From Capsicum annuum (lineage: Eukaryota > Streptophyta > Magnoliopsida > Solanales > Solanaceae), in assembly GCF_002878395.1 (NCBI RefSeq), contig NW_025860098.1, positions 74,272 to 138,271 on the forward strand: DNA of 64,000 bases, in the 5' to 3' direction. Below are positions 12,241-23,269 of the stretch, piece by piece. Position 1 is the first letter of the stretch, and each line of letters opens with the position of its first letter. Position numbers and translations under genes: made by a program. A model generated the notes under the pieces. The model did not search any database, was not told the DNA's origin, and saw only the letters and a program-made list of their open reading frames with translations.

Positions 12241-14372
12241 ATTTTTAGTCATTAAATGACTGGATCCTTAAGGGTAATTAGGTCATTTTTCTCCTACCTT
12301 AAGCCCTCAAAACACGAAATTTAGCCCTCTTTTAGCTAATTATATTCATTATTCACAAAATTCTAAAGATAAACACCCTTGGGCCATCAATTCAAGAATC
12401 AATTTCTAAGAGATTTCACAATTAATCTTTAAGAAACTTTATCCAAGGTATGTAAAGTGTTCATCCAAGGACCGCTTTCATCCTTGGAGCTCAAGAATCC
12501 AACTTTAAACTCATGAATTGTGATTTTTGTGTTGTGAGTTGATTTTAATCATGTTGGTGTTATTGTATGAATCCCAAGTTTGAATTTTTATGTGTTTTTC
12601 ATGAAATTATGCTAGTGTGGGGGTTAAAAACTATGAAATTGAGTTGATTAAAGTAACCATGATGTATCGATTTAATGTATATTCCTAAACCTATATTTAT
12701 GCATGCAATGTGTTTGATCAAATGCCAAAGAGAATAAGAACTATGCCTTGTGACTCAATTGTGACCAAATCGATGAATCCATGCTTTACCCTTATGTTCA
12801 AAAGGACTCTCATTCTATTGCTATGCATTGCAATCGTTTGATAGAATGCTGATGAGATTACAAGTATGAAATTATGACATGTTCATATGTATTCCTATTC
12901 ATGTACAAGATTATGATTATCAAGTGTCTCATGAAATTCCCTAGTGATTGTATTATAAGTTGTTGACTGTGGTCATGTGTTTCAAAAAGTGTTATGTCTT
13001 GTCAATTTCATGCTATCGAGTCCTGAGGGTACTTGTACCCGATAATTTAGCTATGTGCCTAGTACCACTATCAGTTTTCATGATAATCTCAGTCAAGCCA
13101 TGATCAGTAGAACTCAGTCAGTCACATGACTCTGGAAAACTCAATAAATTCTGTATCAATCCAGTTTCATTTAGTGCTCAGTAATATCAGTAGTCTCAGT
13201 CAGTTATCAGGTCTTAGTAGTATTCCATCAGTAAATGGAAATCAGTGAACTTAGTCTAGTTTAGTTCAGTATCTATTCATATGGGAGTAGGATTTAGCAT
13301 CGAGTGAATCCAAGGATAGGAACATACACTGCCAGCAGGGGGTGTGATTCTTAGAAGCACTCCTTGCGTTCTAGAACTATGTAGTCAGTATAGGTTGAGA
13401 CATAAACACTAGAAATTGAGGGTTGATGAGGTGGATTAACACTGTCAGATGAGGGTCCCACCATTCTCATATGGGAACACTGTCAGATGAGGGTCACTCA
13501 CAGCTTATCCTTACCAGTGGCGTAGTATTGACACCCTTCAAATTGGGGTTATAGATTGGACCCCAACTTAGCTATTTTATCTTATTTAGAGCATGTAGGT
13601 TAGATGAATTCTCCCACAGTTTCATTTACATATACAGTCTCAGCCTCAGTCTCAGTAATAGAATTCAGATAGCTCTACAAATTTTAGGATTGTCAGATAT
13701 AGTCACCCAACTTAGTATGGAACTCATCTAGTTCTATCAGAATTAGAATTGTCAGACTCAGTCACCCAGTAATCGGTATATCAGTTATCAAAAATCCATC
13801 TTAGCAGCATTCAGATTCATTATTCAGTATTACCACGATCTTAGTTACAGTTAATGTATTCATGCATGTATTCTCATGTAGTCATGTTCATTTCATTTAG
13901 TAAGTTATAGTGCATGCATATGAACCCTTGAATTCAACCTACCTCACTTTGCATACCGTTACATTCTTACGTACTGGCGCATACTTTTCTCTTGCACTAT
14001 GGTATTTTATACCATAGGTTCGGATGCTCAGGTTCACGATCGCACTTAGCAATTCAAACATCAGGAGTTAAAGTCAGTGGTGAGTCATCATATTTTTAGG
14101 ATATGATTAGTTCATTATTTTATTATTTCAGTGGTCTGGAGTTAGTTGGGGACATGTCCCATCAACTCCTTATTTAGACTGTATAGTGTTAGAAGCTTTC
14201 GTACTATATCATATTTAGATGGTTTATTTTTATTTTGGGTATTTTTATACCTCATTCAACATTGTTTATTAGTTATTATTTTATTATTGAATGTTATGCC
14301 ATTTCAGCCCATTGGTTTCGCATTATTCAGTATTATTATAGAGTTATTGGTGAAGGTACCAGTTTTGGGTTA

Positions 14373-14398
14373 GCTATTGGTTCTTCGGGATTGTTAGC
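14373..14398 (+). other. Conserved U5 hairpin in LTR F
   Basis: 5' arm GCTATTGGTTC, loop TTCG, 3' arm GGATTGTTAGC. Ten of eleven positions pair with G-U allowed, closing on a C(UUCG)G tetraloop. It ends 39 nt before the LTR end. Confidence 0.65.
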
Positions 14399-14437
14399 AT
14401 TGTGTAGCATCCAGGGAACTAGGCTTGGGGCATTACA

Positions 14438-14599
14438 AAAGTGTAGAGATGAAATCCTATAGGTTGAAGGATGTTGCTTATGTTTGGGAAAGTATGTGGA
14501 AGGATGGTAGGGGTGAGGTACAACTCTTATGAATTGACAGGTGTTTCAGAGTACTTTTCTAGATAGGTTCTTTCCTCATGAGATGAGGAAGGCTAAAGT
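14438..14599 (+). pseudogene. Gag middle remnant of E
   Basis: Resumes the gag of E after F: GTAGAGATGAAATCCTATAG, then YRLKDVAYVWE-like wording, then the FSRFFP/H-EMRKAKV stretch typical of the capsid domain. It stops at GGCTAAAGT, where the LTR of G begins. Stops are present. Confidence 0.75.
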
Positions 14600-14805
14600 T
14601 GTAATACCTCATATTTCCCTAGCTCAGTTTAATTCTCAGTATAAGAGTATTACTATATAAAAATTTTCAAATACTTAGAATTGTTTTATTTGAGATCTTA
14701 CCATTGCGTAGGAAATTCAGTCAGCTTTCCAACAATATAAAATTTTCCCAAATACGATACCCGAGTGAAGAGTTATAGCATTTTTAGTAAAATAGTATGC
14801 CACTT

Positions 14806-15055
14806 GGTACTTCACTGCGTCACACTAAGGGCTCAAATGGCAATTGTCATTTTCTAGTGTACCATTGTGATCCCATAGCGTCGCACTAAGAGTCATTTTC
14901 CTAATTGTCAAATTCCAGTGAGGCTCTGCGATGGTGTCGTGTCACGCTAAGAGCAAGTTTCCCAGTCGTCCATTTTTACAAAGTGTCAACCATATTCCAG
15001 TGGCTCACCTCGATGCCACCGCATCGCGTTGAAGGCTAAAAACGAGCATCCTATG
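14806..15055. repeat. CpG-rich repeated block in G LTR
   Basis: About three units of 65-75 bases, each with a CG-rich palindromic word (CACTGCGTCACACTAAGG, GTCGTGTCACGCTAAGAG, CCGCATCGCGTTGAAGG) followed by a spacer with TCATTTTC/CATTTTT and CCAGTG. The same unit design is seen in the LTRs of A and B. Confidence 0.5.
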
Positions 15056-16653
15056 ACAAAATTTTAATTATTCGTAAAGGTAATTTGCTATTTTTCCGCA
15101 GATCTAGTCAGCCTAAACACGAGATTAATGCCCTAAATAACCTATTATATCATGATTTACTCACTTTCTTTTAAGATTAAAATCATTCTCTCTAAAAAGG
15201 GCAAAAACCTAGCCTCAAGAATAAAGAACAAATACCAATAAATCCTTCAAGAACCCTCAAGAATTAATCTTCTCACGTATATTAGGTGTTCATCTATGGG
15301 TTTTTTTTACCCATAGAGTCTTAGAACCCCTTTTTAAAACTACAAGCTTATTGATTCATGATTACATGCTTAAATGGTATTGTATTCACGTTCATGACAT
15401 TAATTGAGTTTCAATCCATGATTAATTGTAAGCTCTATGAAATTGAAGTAGCATGTATGTTAAATTATGTAATTCCCATGTTATAACCCTTGATAATGCA
15501 AGTTTGAGCATTGTAGTTACAATGTTTTTGTGTTGTCCATGATTATATGCATTAAGTTGTGCTCCCCAAGTATTTGATAGAATGTCCATGTAAATTAAAT
15601 GGTGAAATCATGACATGCTAGCATATGTACACGTTTATACCCTACAAGTGTTTGATAAAATTTCTCTATAAATGAATTATGAACAAATAGACATTGTTAT
15701 GCTTTTCAAGATCATTCTATGCTTTACTTCTGTACTATTGAGTCCTGGGGGTATTTAATATCCAAAAATCTAGGTGTTTACCTAGAGCTGCAGTAGTTAC
15801 TGGATAATCTTGATAATATCACGATTACTATTACTCAGTCAGTTACAAAACTCAGTGAAACTCAATAACAGTCTAGTTCAGTTCAGTATAATAATCAGTG
15901 TCTTCAGTTGGGAGTAGGATTCAACACTTAGTAAACCCAAGGATGGGGACTCACCTGCCAGTAGAGGGTGTGATCCTTAGAAGCAGTCCTTGAATTCTAG
16001 AACTATATAACCAGCGTAGATTGAGACATGAACCTGCCAGTTGAGGGTTGATGAGGTGTTTTAACCTGCCAGTTGAGGGTACTGCCCGTCTCATTCAGGG
16101 AACCTTCCAGATGAGAGTGACTCTTCAATTGTCTTTACTCATGGTACGATAACGACACCCTTCTAAATGGGTTTACGGGTTGGAAAATAATTATCTTATT
16201 TGGGGCATATCGATTAGATGATTACCTCCCATGGTTTCAGTTTCAGTCTCAATATAGAAAGTTTTATAGAATTAGGACTGTCAGACACAGTCACTTAATA
16301 TCACTAATTCAGTTATCAGTAATCTCAGATATCAGTTACTTAGTATCATAAATTAGTACTCAACTTCAGTAAAAGCTCAGATAAAGTATATATGTATATG
16401 GACAGTGTTGCGTATTCAATATTTTATAGTAGTTTTAGTTATCTTAGATCTTTAGTCATTCGTTTAGAGTCTTGTCAAGACTAGTTAGACTAGATGTTCT
16501 TTTAGTATTTCATAGTTTTGAGAGTTATTGATTATAGTGTTTTGGTTGAGATTGTCTATCTTTATGAACTCAGTTTATAAAAGTTCTTCAGTGTTCACAC
16601 ATATTTAAGTTCATATTTTTGAAAGTTCAACATTGAGTAGATATCTGGGGTTA

Positions 16654-16679
16654 GCTTGGGGCTACTCGTAGTCCCAAGC
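16654..16679 (+). other. Conserved U5 hairpin in G LTR
   Basis: 5' arm GCTTGGGGCTA, loop CTCG, 3' arm TAGTCCCAAGC. All eleven positions pair, only one as G-U: the best-preserved copy. It ends 35 nt before the LTR end. Confidence 0.7.
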
Positions 16680-16720
16680 ACTATGTGAAGTCTAGAGGGA
16701 TCTTTTATGCATCAAAAAAT

Positions 16721-16730
16721 TGGTATCAGA
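16721..16730 (+). other. Primer-binding site of G
   Basis: TGGTATCAGA, then TACTAAGG; the first ten bases match the tRNA-iMet complement. The palindrome TGATCA follows at 16786. Confidence 0.8.
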
Positions 16731-16914
16731 TACTAAGGTTCTAAGGAGTCCTAGAGAGTATAACAAGCCACGTTGCGTAGAGTCGTGATCATGGGTGTGA
16801 AGTAGGTCACACTTCTGAGCAAGAGCTATGGAACGTATTAAAAACTATCCCTTCTTTTATGATGTCTATCCTGTTTTGAGGTTATTTTTATCTACTCTAA
16901 TTCGTTCTTTCATG

Positions 16915-17700
16915 TGATGGAGAATTCTTACTTGTATAGCTTACACACATAAGAATAGGGATCAACTAGCCCCAAAACCACCACTACTTGCAAACCCTTT
17001 GAATAAAAATGTCTCTATATTGAGTTTCAGGTTGTTTTCTAAGTATTAGCTCTGATTTTGAATACAAATATTTAGGGAAATCAACCAGCAATAGTTCTAT
17101 TTCAATAGAATGGTAAATTAGATGCATCTAGAATTTGAGATTTTATGAGGATGAACTTACCTGAGTTGTTTAGGTCGAAGGTGCATGAGGACCCATAGTT
17201 GACCCATAATTTTTCATTGATGAGGTAAAGAAAATTAATCAGGCTATCTATGTTATAGAAGAGGTAAGTGTGAAAATAACTTCTTATCACTTAAAGAATG
17301 TATCTTATGATTAGGTTACCATGTGAAAGAAAGGTAGAGGTGAGAATGTAGCTCCTATGAGTTGGGACATATTTCAAACTATATTTTTAGATAGGTTCTT
17401 TCCTTGCGACATAAGGAAGGCTAAGGTAGAGGAGTTCATGAACTTGAGGCAGGGCTCTATGTTGGTAAAGGAATATTTCCTTAAGATTACCCATCTAGCT
17501 AAATATGCCTTACAGTTGTTGTCAGATGTTGGAGCTCTTATGAGTAAGTTTGTCACTGGAGTGTATGATTTTGTAGTCAATGAGTATACGACTTCCTTGT
17601 TGATCGGGGATATGTATATTGCTTATTTGATGGCTCATACTCAATAAATTGAGACAGAGAAGTTAAAACAATGACAGAAAAGGAATAAAAGGGCTTGGAC
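16915..17700 (+). pseudogene. Gag remnant of G (N-terminus and capsid)
   Basis: The N-terminal part is frameshifted. From 17357 an open stretch of 96 codons encodes the capsid middle: MSWDIFQTIFLDRFFP, KAKVEEFMNLRQGSM, VKEYFLKITHLAKYA, then VTGVYDFVVNEY. These are Retrotrans_gag hallmarks (W..F...F..RFFP and the major-homology-like stretch). The site AAAGTAGA, which is hit by insertions in the sister gags of E, A and H, reads GGCTAAGGTAGAGG here and is uninterrupted. Confidence 0.85.
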
Positions 17701-17828
17701 AAGATAGTTTGAGTATAGTCAGTATAAATTAGGAGGGGAAATCATTCTCAGTTTCAAGGACGTTCATCAGTGCTTTCACCATAATCCACCATACCCCGAC
17801 GCCTAGAACTATGTAGGAACAGTGGGGG

Positions 17829-18050
17829 ATGATACTGGATACCAGATCTCAGGGTAGTATTTTTTGGGAAAAGACTAATAGAACGTGCACTAAGTATAGC
17901 AAAAATCATTTAGGCGAGTGCTTGATGAGTAGATATAGTTTCTATCATTGTGGTAAGATGGGCCATAAGATAAAGGAATGCCCTTATTCTAAGAGGGGAA
18001 GTAGAGATGATCATCTTCAGACTCAGGCAATAAATTCAACAGTTCAGTAA
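17829..18050 (+). pseudogene. Gag zinc-knuckle remnant of G
   Basis: An open frame holds CTKYSKNHLGEC, then FYHCGKMGHKIKECP. The first is the usual C..C-H-G-C block upstream, the second the CCHC knuckle with its first cysteine replaced by phenylalanine. The knuckle binds element RNA in intact gags. The reading continues past the stop at 18050 into the protease linker. Confidence 0.8.
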
Positions 18051-18109
18051 GGCGTCAGCTCCAAAATAGGGCACATCATCTAGTACCAATGGTGTTCAAC
18101 ATCAGAATT

Positions 18110-18480
18110 ATTTTTATGCTATACCATCCCATCAGGAGTAGGAGCTCTCCTAAGATGTTGTCACTGGTATACTTCGTGGCTTTCACTTTGATGTTTATGT
18201 GTTATTATATTCAGGGTCAAACCTTTCTTATGTGACCCCACTTCTTGTTGTAAATTTTATAGTGGGTGAGTCAGTATCTCTAGATGAGTATACAAAAAAT
18301 TCCCTATTATAAACCTCTATAGGGTTACTTTAGCAGATTTAATAAAGTTAGAGATGATAGATTTTGATGTTAGTTTGGGCATTGATTGACTCAATTCATA
18401 CCATGTATCAGTCGATTGTCGCATGCGAGTGGTGAAGTTTCAATTTCCTAATAAGTCAATCTCTGAGTAGAAAGGTAGTT
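18110..18480 (+). pseudogene. Aspartic protease remnant of G
   Basis: Pieces in frame: DVVTGILRGFHFDVYVLL, then a stop-free SGSNLSYVTPLL (the D-S/T-G catalytic site has become Y-S-G), then FDVSLGIDWLNS-like wording at 18361-18395. It would cleave the gag-pol polyprotein. The catalytic aspartate is lost and several stops occur. Confidence 0.7.
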
Positions 18481-18599
18481 CAGTATCTCTTAAAGGTCAT
18501 TTTATGTCTTATATTACAGCATAAAATTTAATATCAAAAGGGAGTATCTAACACTAGCTCGAGTTATAGATACTAAGTATGAAGCCCCATCATCCTGTC

Positions 18600-19334
18600 A
18601 ATTTAGGTAGTCAATGTATTTCTAGATATCTTCCCAGAGGATATACTTGGGGTACCTCCCAATAGAGAAATAGAGTTTGGAATTGAACTCCTTCTCGATA
18701 CCTATCCTATCTTCATTCCTCCCTACCGTATGGCTTCGGCCAATCTTAAAGAATTGAAAGAGGAGCTCATGGACTTCTTAGATATGGGGTTCATCAAACC
18801 TAGTTTTCTCTATTTCTATTCGTGCGCAAAAAGGATGACACTCTCAGAATTGGTGATTTATTTGATCAGCTTCAAGGCACCCATTGGTTCTCAAAGATTG
18901 ATCTCAGGTTGGGGTATTACTAGTTAAAGTTCGGGGAGTGTGACATCCAAAGACTACCTTTAAAACCTGGTGTGTTCACTTTTGAATTTGTAGTTATGTC
19001 TTTTGGACTAACTAGTGCTCCTACAGCCTTTATGGTTTTAATGAACAAGGTCTTCAAGTAGTACTTAGACATGTTTGTCATTATTTTCATAGATGACATA
19101 CTTGTATATTCTTAGAGTGAGGAGAAGCATGCAGATCATTTGAGAACAGTATTGTAGAACCTTTAGGATCACCAACTTTATCCAATGTTTTGTATGTGTG
19201 AATTTTCATTAGGGTCTATTACATTTTTTGGGGATATTATTTTGGAGGTTGGTATTCATGTAGATCCTCAGAATTCAAATGAAATAAACCATTGGCCTAG
19301 GCCCATTACTCAATCTAAAGTCTTAACAGGTAGG
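18600..19334 (+). pseudogene. Reverse transcriptase remnant of G
   Basis: Shows PEDILGVPPNREIEFGIELL, then ELKEELMDFLDMGFIKPS, then IDLRLGYY, VMSFGLTSAPTAFMVLMN and the catalytic FIDDILVYS at 19087-19113. About 20 residues (the MCIDYRQLNK block) are missing at 18850. The frame ends after IHVDPQ...PRPITQSKV, where an opposite-strand integrase begins (19335). Confidence 0.8.
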
Positions 19335-19600
19335 AAAAGAGATGATTTAGTCATTCGATCTATAATGAACCAAACTGAATCATGATGGTATCTTATACGA
19401 GGCAACCCTTTGATGAAATCCATATTCACTACTTCCTACTTCCAGGTAGGGATGCTGATTTCTTGAAGTATACCACCTGGTCTTTGGTGTTCAGCTTTAA
19501 CTTATTGACAATTTAGACACTTGGACACAAACTCCGCTATGTATCACTTAATACCATTACACTAATAAATTTCTCGTAAGTCAGGGTACATAGCATGAAA
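19335..19600 (-). pseudogene. Integrase N-terminal remnant of H
   Basis: The minus strand reads YPDLREIYWCNGIK-like wording, the FVSKCLNCQQ-like finger end (19505-19560), then MDFIKGLPRIRYHHDSVW and IIDRMTKSSLFLP at 19335-19430. The first catalytic aspartate of the DDE core (in IDRMTK) is kept. It stops at the junction with G, so the rest of the core is absent. Confidence 0.8.
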
Positions 19601-19609
19601 GGATCCAAT

Positions 19610-19890
19610 TCAAGCATAGATTAACATTAAAATCTATCATCTATAACTCTATTGTGTTTCCTAACATGATATTTTGGATGATGGTAATAGGACGCTACCT
19701 ATAAATTCTCCTAGCAACAACTAACTCACCCACAGGGGTAGAAACTGAGAAGAGCTTAGGGAGATTTTCAGGACCCACCCTAATATTTACAATAATCAGT
19801 GGAGTTACATAAGAGAGGTTTGATCCCATGCACAATAACACATATACATCAAGGTGAAATCACAAAGTGTACAAGTGACAATATCTGAAG
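19610..19890 (-). pseudogene. Aspartic protease remnant of H
   Basis: The minus strand gives LDVYVLLCMGSNLSYVTPL, then IRVGPENLPKLFSVSTPVGE, then VARRIYR and MIDFNVNL. The catalytic D-P-G has become C-M-G. Protease wording ends exactly where integrase wording begins, which places the deletion. Confidence 0.75.
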
Positions 19891-19899
19891 AACTCTCTT

Positions 19900-20630
19900 G
19901 CTTCTGACGGGATGGTAAAGCATAAAATTGATTCTAGTACTGACCAATACCGGTACTGGATGATGTGCCCTGTGGAGGAACTGGGCTAGATGGCTGGACT
20001 GGTGGATTAGTAACTGGAGTTAGAGGATGAGAATCTCCACCTTCATGATTAGAATACAAACACTCCTTGATCTTGGGGCCCACCTTTACACAACAATATC
20101 AACCCTCTTTTCCCATCAAGTACTAACCAGGATGAGTTCTACCACACTTTCCACATGTTAGATAACTGTCTCTCCCGACTATACTATTTTGAGATCTAGT
20201 ATTCAAAGTCCTACCCCACTATCTTGCCTAGTCCTAGTTGTAGAGGCACTGGCTAAAGATACCATAGGTACTGATGAATGACCCTAAAACTGTGAATAGT
20301 TTCCTCCTCCAGACCTTGCCAGACCATACTCAAACTAGCTAGTCCTAGCCATCTTATTTCTCTTCTCCCTTTTCCTTCAACTTTTGTGACTCAATCTATT
20401 GAGCATGAGTTATCAAAAAAGTAATATATATATATATATATATATACCCAATCAGTATGCTATTCCTACATACCTTGACCACAAAATCAAACAACAGTAA
20501 CAAAGTTACTCATATCATCTCTAGGGTCAGATAACAACTCTAGGGCATATTTAGCTAACTGGGTGAACTTAAGGCAGTACTATTTCACTATCGTAGAGCC
20601 TTGCCTCATGTTCATGAACTCCTCTACTTT
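19900..20630 (-). pseudogene. Gag remnant of H
   Basis: On the minus strand the reading starts at AAAGTAGAGGAGTTCATG (20630 down), passes the capsid end (TQLAKYALELLSD-like) and reaches the knuckle at about 20060-20170 (CGKCGRTHPG, then CCVKVGPKIKECL, with the histidine replaced by proline). A (TA)n tract at 20424-20446 has grown inside the capsid coding region. The gag N-terminus is missing beyond 20630. Confidence 0.75.
20424..20446. repeat. (TA)n microsatellite within gag of H
   Basis: About eleven TA units within the capsid coding sequence of H, disrupting the frame. Confidence 0.9.
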
Positions 20631-20668
20631 TGTAATGCCCCGATTCTGTAACCCAAATGCCATATGGT

Positions 20669-20694
20669 GCTTACGACCCCGAAGGACCACAAGC
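20669..20694 (-). other. Conserved U5 hairpin in HL
   Basis: Minus strand: 5' arm GCTTGTGGTCC, loop TTCG, 3' arm GGGTCGTAAGC. All eleven positions pair with G-U allowed; UUCG loop closed by C-G. It ends 38 nt before the LTR end. Confidence 0.65.
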
Positions 20695-21288
20695 TTACCC
20701 ATGACTAGTACCTTCTGCGAGCATTAAATAATAATACTAAATAATGTAGAAAATAAGCTAAAATGCCATAAAGTTTATAATCTGAATACTGATAAAGAAT
20801 AAAAATTGCAATATCATCTGAATACTAAAATACTGTCTAAACTAATCTAGTCTAAAGAGCCTTTAACTGATTTGTCTAAAAGTGGATTTGATGTAACAAG
20901 CCCCCAACTAACTCCGACTACTAAAATACTGAATCTACTAAAATACTGAAATACAATCATATCCTTGATAAATGAAGATTCACTACTAAATCTGCAGCTG
21001 CTAACTGAATTTGTCTAAGTACGGTTAGGAACCTAATCATTCGAACCTATGATATGAGATATCGTAGCACAAAGAGAAAGTATGCAGCAGCACATGGATT
21101 GTACTATTATGCTAGAACAGGTAAGGTTAAATTCAAGAGTTCATATGCATGAACAGTAACTGACTGACTGATATGGAATAATTGAATAAGAGTACATACT
21201 TGGACATACCCCATTGTCCCAAAACAAGATCTAAGTAACTAAAATAACTATATTAAACATCTAAAATCATCATAACTTGTCCCTCAAA

Positions 21289-21308
21289 CTATGAGGACTC
21301 ACCAGTTA
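21289..21308 (-). other. Second conserved LTR hairpin, copy in HL
   Basis: Minus strand GTCCTCA, loop TAGTT, then TGAGGGAC, preceded by GGTGA of a splice-donor-like GGTGAGT. A weaker related copy lies at about 20962-20985. Confidence 0.45.
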
Positions 21309-21869
21309 TATGAATGTAAGAAATAGTGTGGTGCTTAATCGTGCTACTAAGGACGAACACCAAAACCTACATTATGAAACAATGTACCACATAGACATAT
21401 ATGTGGTCATTACTTTTGGAATGTACGAAATATATGAGGGTGGATGCATAGGTAAAACTTGATCAACACATAATCTTAAAACATGCATGCTAAGTATAAG
21501 TAGACTCACTAAGAAACTGAAATAAATTAATGATCGAGATATGATCAAACATAAACAAGCATAGTATAATAAGTTGGGTGAGTTACGACACTTAGCTTTT
21601 GTAAAACTATATTTTCTATAGTAGATTCTCATAATCGACATAAACCATGTGAGGTAGCATGAAGTCTAATATATACCCATGTTGAGGAGAGATTTTCTAC
21701 CTTTGACATTAGAATGGAGCTTGTATTGAACTGGATTGATCACTAATTAAGCCCATATTAGGAAAGCAGGACACTCTCTAGTAGGGTCCCTAAACTTATG
21801 GTGGCACATAGTAGAAATAGGATGTGCGCTAAACCCATACACCTCTCTTGGTGCTAAATACTACTTTCA

Positions 21870-21873
<4 letters not shown>

Positions 21874-21914
<41 letters not shown>
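21874..21914. repeat. (TA)n microsatellite in HL
   Basis: About twenty TA units, the longest simple repeat in the window, lying where other LTRs have the GCTAAATACTACT block. Confidence 0.95.
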
Positions 21915-21917
<3 letters not shown>

Positions 21918-23269
21918 TACTCATACCGATAAAATTCACCTTAAAATAAGAACATGGATTTATAAATTTGAAAGCCAATCATGCTTCTATTAATAAATCA
22001 TACTCATGAATAACTATGTGAATTTTATATCATGTCTGAGATCATAAGATCAAAATAGAAATCAATATCATCCTGTAGTAATCTGAAATAGTAAATTTAA
22101 ACTTCTTGTAAATTGAGAGAATCATGATAAAATCATATGCTTTTATTTGTAAACTGACAGATCATACCAAAAATCATATACATTTATCATCTCATGGAAA
22201 TTCATGTCAAAATATTGATATTCATCTCATAATAACAATCATGTAAGTAAAAATATGAGTAAAAGTAAATTCTTGTGTTAACTGAACTTTAGATCACAGG
22301 ATAGTGTCATAATTTAAAATATGGAAATTGGGTGTCATACCTAATTTAAATCTAATATATTCAGTTATTAAAATCAAAGCTTTTGGTCACAAGAATGAAA
22401 GATTATCCTTGTTCAAACTCAACATACCTGAATTTAGTAAATGTCTTGAAGGAAACTTGAATTGGAGCCTTGAGATTTAAACTTTGGGCAGAAACCCTAC
22501 TTCTTTTCTCTTGAGAGTAAAAAGAAAATGAGCATTGAAAACTGACTAATAATGGGTAAAAATGCTTATGGAATGACTTAAGTTGGGTGGAAGGAATTTG
22601 AGGTGAGGAAAAGACCAAAATACCACTAAGGAAACTTACAAATATTTGCAGGAATTTATCAGTTGACAACTAAGTGGATATCTCCCGTCATCTTGTTGAC
22701 AGCTCATCAACATAGTTTTCAATATCTAGCTAGATTAGAATATTTTTTGGTTAAGGTTGATGAATCAGTTGATAGCTTGTAAACTAGTTGGTAGATCATC
22801 AACTTAGTTATCAATATTCAAATTATTTAAGGTCTTTTCTAGTGAAGGTTGATGATTAATCTGATTGCTCATCGATTCTAGTCGTTAACCTCTAGCAGAC
22901 AGAAACCCCTAGGTAAAATAAGTATTACTTTCTACTCAGATATTATATTAAGTTGAAATTAGATGTGTTGAAAAGAACACTAGATGATCTGTCATTTGAT
23001 GCATCTTGAACTCCAAAACTCTATTTATTTTAGAATTTACACTCGTTTGAAGTTGAACCTTAAAGGATCAAATGCTAAAACTCAATCAATACAAATGCTA
23101 TCAACTCAACCTTGCTCTAAGTGCTTCCTATGACGATAATCACATTAAAGACACTTTACAAATAGGGTGAATTTTCATAAAATTAATTATAATTTGACAT
23201 AATTGATTTGGATATTTTAATGTATGATGAATAGTTGAATACTTTTCTATGATCTTGTTGGGTATTACA

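Larger units (their letters stand above)
11852..14437 (+). repeat. Solo LTR F inside gag of E
   Basis: Begins TGTATAACCCCAC and ends GGGGCATTACA; 2586 bp. Flanks are AGAGT (11847-11851) and AAAGT (14438-14442), a 5-bp target duplication with one mismatch. No internal region remains, so it arose by LTR-LTR recombination. Same family as the E1 LTR. It contains a CpG-rich block at 12090-12240. The frames at 14146-14462 are chance frames. Confidence 0.9.
10866..14599 (+). mobile_element. Truncated Tekay-type element E, host of F and G
   Basis: Components are an LTR tail (10866-11324), primer-binding site, leader and gag in two pieces (11529-11851 and 14438-14599), split by solo LTR F. Gag is cut again at 14599 by element G (flank AAAGT). 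About 1.9 kb of the LTR is missing at the TA repeat. The continuation past G is not found in plus orientation; H on the minus strand could be a relative or its displaced half. Confidence 0.75.
14600..16714 (+). repeat. 5' LTR of G
   Basis: Begins TGTAATACCTCATATTTCCC and ends near GCATCA, six bases before TGGTATCAGA. 2115 bp. Its 3' end resembles the A/C families, not F. It contains three near-repeats of CTGCCAGTTGAGGGT (16030-16080) and a CpG-rich block at 14806-15055. Confidence 0.8.
14600..19334 (+). mobile_element. Tekay-type element G, 3' end lost
   Basis: 5' LTR (14600-16714), primer-binding site, gag, protease and RT in order on the plus strand. It entered E's gag; the left flank AAAGT would be its target duplication. 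It ends abruptly at 19334, where the reading switches to an integrase on the other strand. No 3' LTR of the same family is seen in the window. Confidence 0.8.
19335..20630 (-). mobile_element. Tekay-type fragment H, internally deleted, inverted against G
   Basis: On the minus strand: gag (20630 to about 19900), protease (about 19890-19610), then directly the integrase finger and core start (19600-19335). RT and RNase H are missing, so an internal deletion joins protease to integrase at about 19605. The gag end at 20630 is interrupted by LTR material (HL); the other end meets G head-to-head. Confidence 0.75.
20631..23269 (-). repeat. Composite LTR material HL, minus strand
   Basis: On the minus strand it ends CGGGGCATTACA at 20631, flanked by AAAGT of H's gag. 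The part 20631 to about 21200 matches the F/E1 family. From about 21215 the wording changes to A-type (CCACATATATGTCTATGTGG and CATAATGTAGG on the minus strand), and the GTCCTCA hairpin motif occurs a second time. The right end at 23269 reads TGTAATACCC on the minus strand, a plausible LTR start. No duplication of the AAAGT flank is seen at 23270. Confidence 0.55.

Noticed and set aside
14146..14462. Two overlapping 75-codon frames
   Set aside because: They lie in the U5 end of solo LTR F and overlap the conserved hairpin; the related E1 LTR has no such frame.
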